A stretch of DNA of 64,000 bases, taken from assembly GCF_000626715.1 (NCBI RefSeq), contig NZ_AQRA01000001.1, positions 744,001 to 808,000 of the forward strand. Reading direction: 5' to 3'. Under the pieces are notes generated by a model. It saw only the letters and a list, made by a program, of their open reading frames with translations, was not told the DNA's origin and did not search any database. The position numbers were made by a program, and so were the translations under genes. The DNA comes from Aquimarina atlantica. GTDB taxonomy: Bacteria > Bacteroidota > Bacteroidia > Flavobacteriales > Flavobacteriaceae. Below, one piece after another: positions 59,271-64,000 of this stretch (position 1 is the first letter of the stretch; every line of letters begins with the position of its first letter).

Positions 59271-62108
59271 ATGAAGCATCATATACTTTTGGGTATATTA
59301 TGCATGGGACTATTTACATTACACGCCCAAAAATTGACTTCAAAAGATGAATCTATAGAGCAATCTAAATTCGATCTTCCTACCGATAACTACTTTAATA
59401 GAAAAACATACCTAAAAGGAACTGGTAAGTCCTTTACTAACTTTGGAGATATTTTGGTATCCAGAGCAGTCTTACCAGCTGCTAGTTTCTCCAATGGGCC
59501 CACCTCAGGACAATACATCAACCAGGGATTAATCAATCAACAGCCAGTTCCTTTTTATAATAAACAGCCCATACAAGGGTTTTCTGCAATTTTAAACAAT
59601 TACGATAGAACGTTCACCGTATTATCTGATAATGGTTTCGGAAGTATCGAGAACTCATCCGATTACAACCTTCGCCTGTATAGGATTAAACCCAATTTTA
59701 AAAGCATTATTGGTTGGGGCAATGGGTCTATTGATATACTAAGCTATATTGAATTGCGAGATCCTAATGGTTTGATTCCTTTTGCCATTACAAATCATTT
59801 TAGTGATTCGAGAGTTCTCACCGGAGCAGATTTTGATATAGAATCCATACAAAGAACTGCTAATGGAGAATATTGGATTGGTGATGAATTTGGACCTTTT
59901 TTATTACACTTTGATAAAAATGGCGTTTTGTTAGACCCTCCAATTTCATTACCAGATTTTGATACTCCGGGAAAAGAGCTTCGTGCACCGCAAAATCCAT
60001 ATAGTGAAGAATATAGTGCCTTACGGATAATGAACGCTATGCGATCACATGCAAAAGCATACGGAAGTAAATCTCCTGTAATGTCTCCCTGGTACGTGAT
60101 GCTTGATGATCAAAACACCAATACGGTGGTGGGAAGCAGAAAAACCCCACCCTCTCCCCTTGCCAGTGCATCGAGTGAATTATTTAATGTATCTTCTTTA
60201 AATCGCGCAGGTCATCAAGTCGTTGTATATACAGTAAATGACCTTGAGAACATCAACCTACTTCTGGATCTTGGTGTACAGGGAATCATCTCTGATCGCC
60301 CCGATATATTATTAGAAGCTCTTCAAAACTTTGATCATAATAAAGATGGGCAGCCTGATTTTATGACTTCTGAAGGATTGATCGATATCAATGTATTTGA
60401 TGCGCAAGGTCATAGAGGTGCACGAAACTTACGTCCCGAGAATACATTACCCGCTATCGAAGCTGCATTAGATTTTCTGATGCCTACCATAGAAACTGAT
60501 TGCGGTATTACTCTCGATGGTATTCCTGTGTTGGATCATGATCCGCATATTGAAGCTGCAAAAACGCGCAAGGTAGATGGTACTCCTTATGAGTTTAAAG
60601 ATGAAGTTCTCGTTAAAGACCTTTCTTTAGATCAAATTCAAAATACATTTATTGCCGATAAAATCTTAGAAGGAAGGCCTCATCAAACCAATGATTTATC
60701 TTTATCACCTGTTGCTGTAGCTTTTGCAAACCAAAACAAGTTTATCGATCCCTATATTATACCTTCTTTACAACAGGTATTTGATTTTGTAAAATTTTAT
60801 GTTTCATATTACCAAAACGGACCTGGGGCTTCAGATCCCGAGGCAAAGAAACGTTGGAAGAATGCATCCAAGGTTCGTTTTAATATTGAAACCAAAATTA
60901 ATCCAAGGACCGATGTCGATGATCGTGGAGATATCTTTGCCGATAGAACAGTAGATCCGGAAACCTTTACTACTGCCATAGCCGATGTAATCGTTGCAAA
61001 TCATCTTACCGATCGGGCAGATATTCAAAGTTTTGATTTCAGAACACTTCTCATTGCTCACAAGCAATATCCCGAGATAAGAACGGTATGTTTATTTGGT
61101 GATTTTCCTAAAATTGGTGATGCGGGAGACGGAACCAATTTACAAGATCAGGATGGGAAAAACACACCATGGTTAGCAGGGCTATATTGGCCATACCGAA
61201 ATACAAAATTAGACACTCCTTTTCGAGTAAAAAGTAGTGGGGGCTTCGAAGGGATGGCACTAAGTACCAATAAAAAAACACTATTACCTTTATTAGAAAA
61301 ACCTCTTAAAGACTCTGAGAACAGTACTTTATTGATTCACGAATTTGATGTAGAAAGTAAATCCTATACAGGCAAAAGATTCGAATACCCTCTTGATAAA
61401 AAAGCCAGCGCCATAGGTGATTTTATTATGTTTAACTCAAAAAGAGGACTAATCATAGAGCGAGATAATTCTCAAGGCGATATACATGGTTATAAGGCAA
61501 TCTATGAAGTAGAATTAGATAAAAACGAAACATTGATAGAAAAACGACTAAATGTTGATCTTCTTAAAATCAATGATATTCGTAGAATATCTGAGCCGGG
61601 ATTAGAAGGTGATATAGGAATAGGAAAAGATTTTGCATTTCCATTTGTAACTATAGAAAGTGTAGTGGTATTTAATCCTTTTTTAATCGGGGTACTCAAT
61701 GATAACAACTACCCGTTTAGTGTAGGTCGCCATATAGGTATGGGGCTCCCCGACGATAACGAGTTTATCCTTTTATGGTTAGATCAACCACTAGGAAAAC
61801 CATGGAAAGAGACAAAACCCGATACAAAAGATCTAACTACTAATACGATCAAAGTATACCCAAATACATTTAGAAATGAGGTTACTTTTTTTAATACCCT
61901 AAAAAAAGAAAACATGGTATCGATTGATATTTATGATGTACATGGTAACCTGGTTAAAAAACTAGTAGATCAACAACAAAATGACGAAGGTTTTACATAT
62001 ACCTGGAATGGTACATCAAAAAATGGGTATGAGGTTTCTAAAGGAATCTATATTGCTGTAATCGAGGTTGATGGTGAATTTATCAAAAAGAAACTCTTAA
62101 AAAAATAA
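59271..62108 (+). CDS. Secreted phytase-like esterase domain with inserted glycerophosphodiester phosphodiesterase, T9SS substrate
   Basis: About 945 residues from ATG 59271 (signal MKHHILLGILCMGLFTLHAQ); an ATG at 59241 is less likely. Order: N-terminal half of an esterase-like-of-phytase propeller (FSAILNNYDRTFTVLSDNGFGS...EYWIGDEFGPFLLHFD), a GDPD C-terminal-half-like piece (HQVVVYTVNDLENINLLLDLG), a full GDPD (GHRGARNLRPENTLPAIEAAL, ETDCGITLDGIPVLDHD, RFNIETKIN), the rest of the propeller (GGFEGMALSTNKKTLLPLLE, FIMFNSKRGLIIERDN), then a type IX secretion sorting domain (VYPNTFRNEV...DIYDVHGNLVKKL). Likely hydrolyses phosphodiesters or phosphomonoesters outside the cell. Confidence 0.85.
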   Translation: MKHHILLGILCMGLFTLHAQKLTSKDESIEQSKFDLPTDNYFNRKTYLKGTGKSFTNFGDILVSRAVLPAASFSNGPTSGQYINQGLINQQPVPFYNKQPIQGFSAILNNYDRTFTVLSDNGFGSIENSSDYNLRLYRIKPNFKSIIGWGNGSIDILSYIELRDPNGLIPFAITNHFSDSRVLTGADFDIESIQRTANGEYWIGDEFGPFLLHFDKNGVLLDPPISLPDFDTPGKELRAPQNPYSEEYSALRIMNAMRSHAKAYGSKSPVMSPWYVMLDDQNTNTVVGSRKTPPSPLASASSELFNVSSLNRAGHQVVVYTVNDLENINLLLDLGVQGIISDRPDILLEALQNFDHNKDGQPDFMTSEGLIDINVFDAQGHRGARNLRPENTLPAIEAALDFLMPTIETDCGITLDGIPVLDHDPHIEAAKTRKVDGTPYEFKDEVLVKDLSLDQIQNTFIADKILEGRPHQTNDLSLSPVAVAFANQNKFIDPYIIPSLQQVFDFVKFYVSYYQNGPGASDPEAKKRWKNASKVRFNIETKINPRTDVDDRGDIFADRTVDPETFTTAIADVIVANHLTDRADIQSFDFRTLLIAHKQYPEIRTVCLFGDFPKIGDAGDGTNLQDQDGKNTPWLAGLYWPYRNTKLDTPFRVKSSGGFEGMALSTNKKTLLPLLEKPLKDSENSTLLIHEFDVESKSYTGKRFEYPLDKKASAIGDFIMFNSKRGLIIERDNSQGDIHGYKAIYEVELDKNETLIEKRLNVDLLKINDIRRISEPGLEGDIGIGKDFAFPFVTIESVVVFNPFLIGVLNDNNYPFSVGRHIGMGLPDDNEFILLWLDQPLGKPWKETKPDTKDLTTNTIKVYPNTFRNEVTFFNTLKKENMVSIDIYDVHGNLVKKLVDQQQNDEGFTYTWNGTSKNGYEVSKGIYIAVIEVDGEFIKKKLLKK

Positions 62109-62154
62109 TACCGCATAACTAACTTCAATTCACTCAATAAACCAATTAAACAGA

Positions 62155-62181
62155 AAAACCACCTATACGGGTGGTTTTTTT
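62155..62181 (+). terminator. Rho-independent terminator
   Basis: Stem AACCACC / GGTGGTT with a 6-nt loop and a seven-T tail, about 50 bp after the fusion gene. Confidence 0.88.
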
Positions 62182-62369
62182 ATAGCATAACAACAGTGGT
62201 TTATTTCCTTAATCTACATAATGAACACCTTTAGGGATATAAATATTTACAAAATATAGTAATCAAAGTACCCTCTATTATCACTGAAAACCGGGTTATA
62301 AATAAAAAATTTATTATCAACCTTTGCTTTTAAATCAATTGAATACAAATTCTCTGAAAGAAATAAAAT

Positions 62370-63407
62370 ATGAGAAGTTTAAAAATCACTACGGTCCTAC
62401 TTATAGGCATTATCATCTTTGGTGTAAAAGATTTTAAGGTTGTCATAAATAAACCCCATACCCAAAAACAAGAGTTGAGCACGCTAAAAACTATAACAAA
62501 ATCAATAGTTAATAAAAAAGATGACACCAAAAACATTGTCTTTTCTGATCTCAATTTTAAAAAAGCATTGATAGCACATACAGACCCTGTTATAGATATC
62601 AATAATGATGGGGAAATATCTATAGAAGAAGCTGAAATGATTAAAGATATAGATGTACATGGTAAAAACATCTCTGATCTATCAGGAATTGAGTATTTTA
62701 CAAATTTAAATCGCTTATGGTGCCAAAACAATAAACTAACGGTCTTAGATTTGAGTAAAAACACCGCACTTACTTTCTTATATTGCTATATAAATCGAAT
62801 CACTACACTAGACTTAAGCAAAAACATTACTTTAAACTATCTGGATTGTAGTATTAATCGAATTAATAAACTCAACCTTAGCAAAAATGTAAATTTGGCC
62901 TATCTTATTTGTGATGAAAATCAACTCGTTGATATCGATATTAGTAAAAACACAAAATTGCTTGAGCTTAAGTGCGGAGGTAACCAATTCACCACATTAA
63001 ACCTTCACAAAAATATTGCCTTAACACAATTACATTGCAGAAATGCGCAACTTACTACATTAGATTTAAGTAAAAACATCGCACTAACTAAGTTGTATTG
63101 TGATAATAATCAACTCACTAATCTGGATACGAGTAATAATACGGCTTTAACGTGGTTATGGTGTTACCACAACGAATTAACAACATTAGATCTAAGTAAA
63201 AACATTGATTTATCTTACCTATTCTGCTTCGGAAATCAACTCACTTCTCTAAACATTAAAAACCGAAATACTGTCGACTTTATGAATGTAAACATATCCA
63301 AAAATCCTTCTCTCACCTGTATACAGGTAGATGATCCTACTGCCACATACCTAAAGGAATGGAAAAAAGATGACATCGCTAGTTATTCTAGTGATTGTAC
63401 CCCGTAA
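62370..63407 (+). CDS. Secreted leucine-rich-repeat protein with EF-hand-like motif
   Basis: A 345-residue protein: N-terminal hydrophobic signal/anchor (ITTVLLIGIIIFGV), an EF-hand-like DINNDGEISIEEAEMI (about 76-91), then about ten 21-residue repeats of the type LTTLDLSKNIALTKLYCDNNQ (about 105-320) and a Cys-containing cap (SLTCIQVDD...SDCTP). Bacteroidetes surface LRR proteins of this kind mediate adhesion or protein binding. Confidence 0.87.
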   Translation: MRSLKITTVLLIGIIIFGVKDFKVVINKPHTQKQELSTLKTITKSIVNKKDDTKNIVFSDLNFKKALIAHTDPVIDINNDGEISIEEAEMIKDIDVHGKNISDLSGIEYFTNLNRLWCQNNKLTVLDLSKNTALTFLYCYINRITTLDLSKNITLNYLDCSINRINKLNLSKNVNLAYLICDENQLVDIDISKNTKLLELKCGGNQFTTLNLHKNIALTQLHCRNAQLTTLDLSKNIALTKLYCDNNQLTNLDTSNNTALTWLWCYHNELTTLDLSKNIDLSYLFCFGNQLTSLNIKNRNTVDFMNVNISKNPSLTCIQVDDPTATYLKEWKKDDIASYSSDCTP

Positions 63408-63436
63408 AAATGATAATCAAATAATTAAATACAATT

Positions 63437-63467
63437 CCCTCTTGCACTACTGTAATGAGGGTTTTTT
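63437..63467 (+). terminator. Rho-independent terminator
   Basis: Stem CCCTC-TTGCA / TGTAA-TGAGGG followed by T6, 30 bp after the LRR stop codon. Confidence 0.85.
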
Positions 63468-63645
63468 CTGCTCAATAATTTCAGTAAAAACAAGGCTTTA
63501 ACGGTTTATATGTAAAGTAAAAATTAAATATTTAATCGTTCATGCAACCCTTTATTTTCTCAATTGTCTATGAGATACAAAATCATTACAACTACAATTA
63601 TTTTTAAAAAAATCAGTCAAATCAAAAGTTATAAACAAGTTCAAT

Positions 63646-64000
63646 ATGCATCGACATTTTAAATTTAGAAATCTTAAAAAAAGGACACAGCAATTCATAC
63701 TATGCTGCTTAACTATATTTTTTATAAGTACCAGTGCTGTAGCTCAGGACAACTACACCATAAGCGGTACGATTAAGGATAACAATAATGGGGAGACACT
63801 TTTTGGTGCTTCCGTTTTTTTAAAAGGTACTTCTATTGGTGTGATCACCAATGAGTATGGTTTTTATTCTATTACCGCCCCAAAAGGAAACTACACCCTT
63901 GTTGTCTCCTATGTAGGATATGCAGATATTAACAAAGAAGTAATATTCGACAAAAATCAAAAAATAGATTTTGATGTTATTGAATCTTCTACACAATTAG
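63646..64000 (+). CDS. TonB-dependent receptor-like protein, 5' part
   Basis: Runs off the window. Start ATG 63646; basic N-terminus and signal peptide (FILCCLTIFFISTSAVAQD), then a carboxypeptidase-regulatory-like domain (SGTIKDNNNGETLFGASVFLKGTSIGVITNEYGFYSI...GNYTLVVSYVGY). This N-terminal module precedes the plug and barrel in SusC-like and other TonB-dependent transporters; those parts are outside view, so a non-receptor protein is possible. Confidence 0.8.
   Translation, partial: MHRHFKFRNLKKRTQQFILCCLTIFFISTSAVAQDNYTISGTIKDNNNGETLFGASVFLKGTSIGVITNEYGFYSITAPKGNYTLVVSYVGYADINKEVIFDKNQKIDFDVIESSTQL

Noticed and set aside
1-64000. tRNA, rRNA or known riboswitch
   Set aside because: I looked for tRNA-like cloverleaves and rRNA-like stretches in the gaps and saw none; no recognisable riboswitch leader was found.

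Overview
The window is AT-rich, with Bacteroidetes-type promoter elements (TTTG-N19-TAnnTTTG), many lipoproteins, a type IX secretion sorting domain and a TonB-receptor N-terminus. This points to a marine Flavobacteriaceae chromosome, possibly Aquimarina-like; that assignment is inference from gene content only.

Layout. (1) 1-9.9 kb is housekeeping and envelope genes: the end of a dihydroorotase, a LAS-type zinc peptidase-like protein, a carboxylesterase, a histidine kinase/OmpR regulator pair facing four 11-bp direct repeats and a promoter, then a secreted DUF3887-like protein, a PilJ-like protein, an outer-membrane barrel protein and an IPT/LamG lipoprotein. (2) 10.5-15.4 kb is a compact biosynthetic cluster: isocyanide synthase, Fe(II)/2-oxoglutarate oxygenase, a flavin-dependent halogenase-like enzyme and a HAD phosphatase. 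It suggests a halogenated isonitrile product. (3) 16.8-52.4 kb is the centrepiece: a 35.6-kb array of 38 cassettes, every gene on the minus strand, separated by attC-like imperfect palindromes of about 50-195 bp. In at least 34 cassettes the two ends are complementary to each other, as in integron cassettes. In nearly every legible site the arms pair through G.T wobbles only if the plus strand folds. That strand is the attC bottom strand relative to the genes. A consensus promoter (52486-52516) sits just outside the last boundary and reads into the array, like an integron Pc. No integrase gene is in the window. (4) 52.7-64 kb is ordinary chromosome: HU-like protein, DUF1801/YdeI protein, MOSC protein, GH31 glucosidase, a phytase-like/GDPD fusion, a leucine-rich-repeat protein and the start of a TonB-dependent receptor-like protein.

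Cassette cargo is mostly small proteins of unknown function, many of them lipoproteins or membrane proteins. Recognisable cargo includes a BcgI-like restriction-modification system with its controller, an AAA ATPase with a partner gene (defence candidate), a NADAR protein, a ZipA-like FtsZ-binding-domain protein, barstar-like and DMP19-like proteins, an ankyrin-repeat protein, two GNAT acetyltransferases, an ASCH protein and an alpha/beta hydrolase. One cassette holds a wrecked short-chain dehydrogenase fused to a broken polymorphic-toxin tip with a probable immunity gene. Signs of array activity and decay include a tandemly duplicated cassette, a truncated site fused to another site, a gene that reads through its own attC, and at least four genes whose stop codon is supplied by the attC core.
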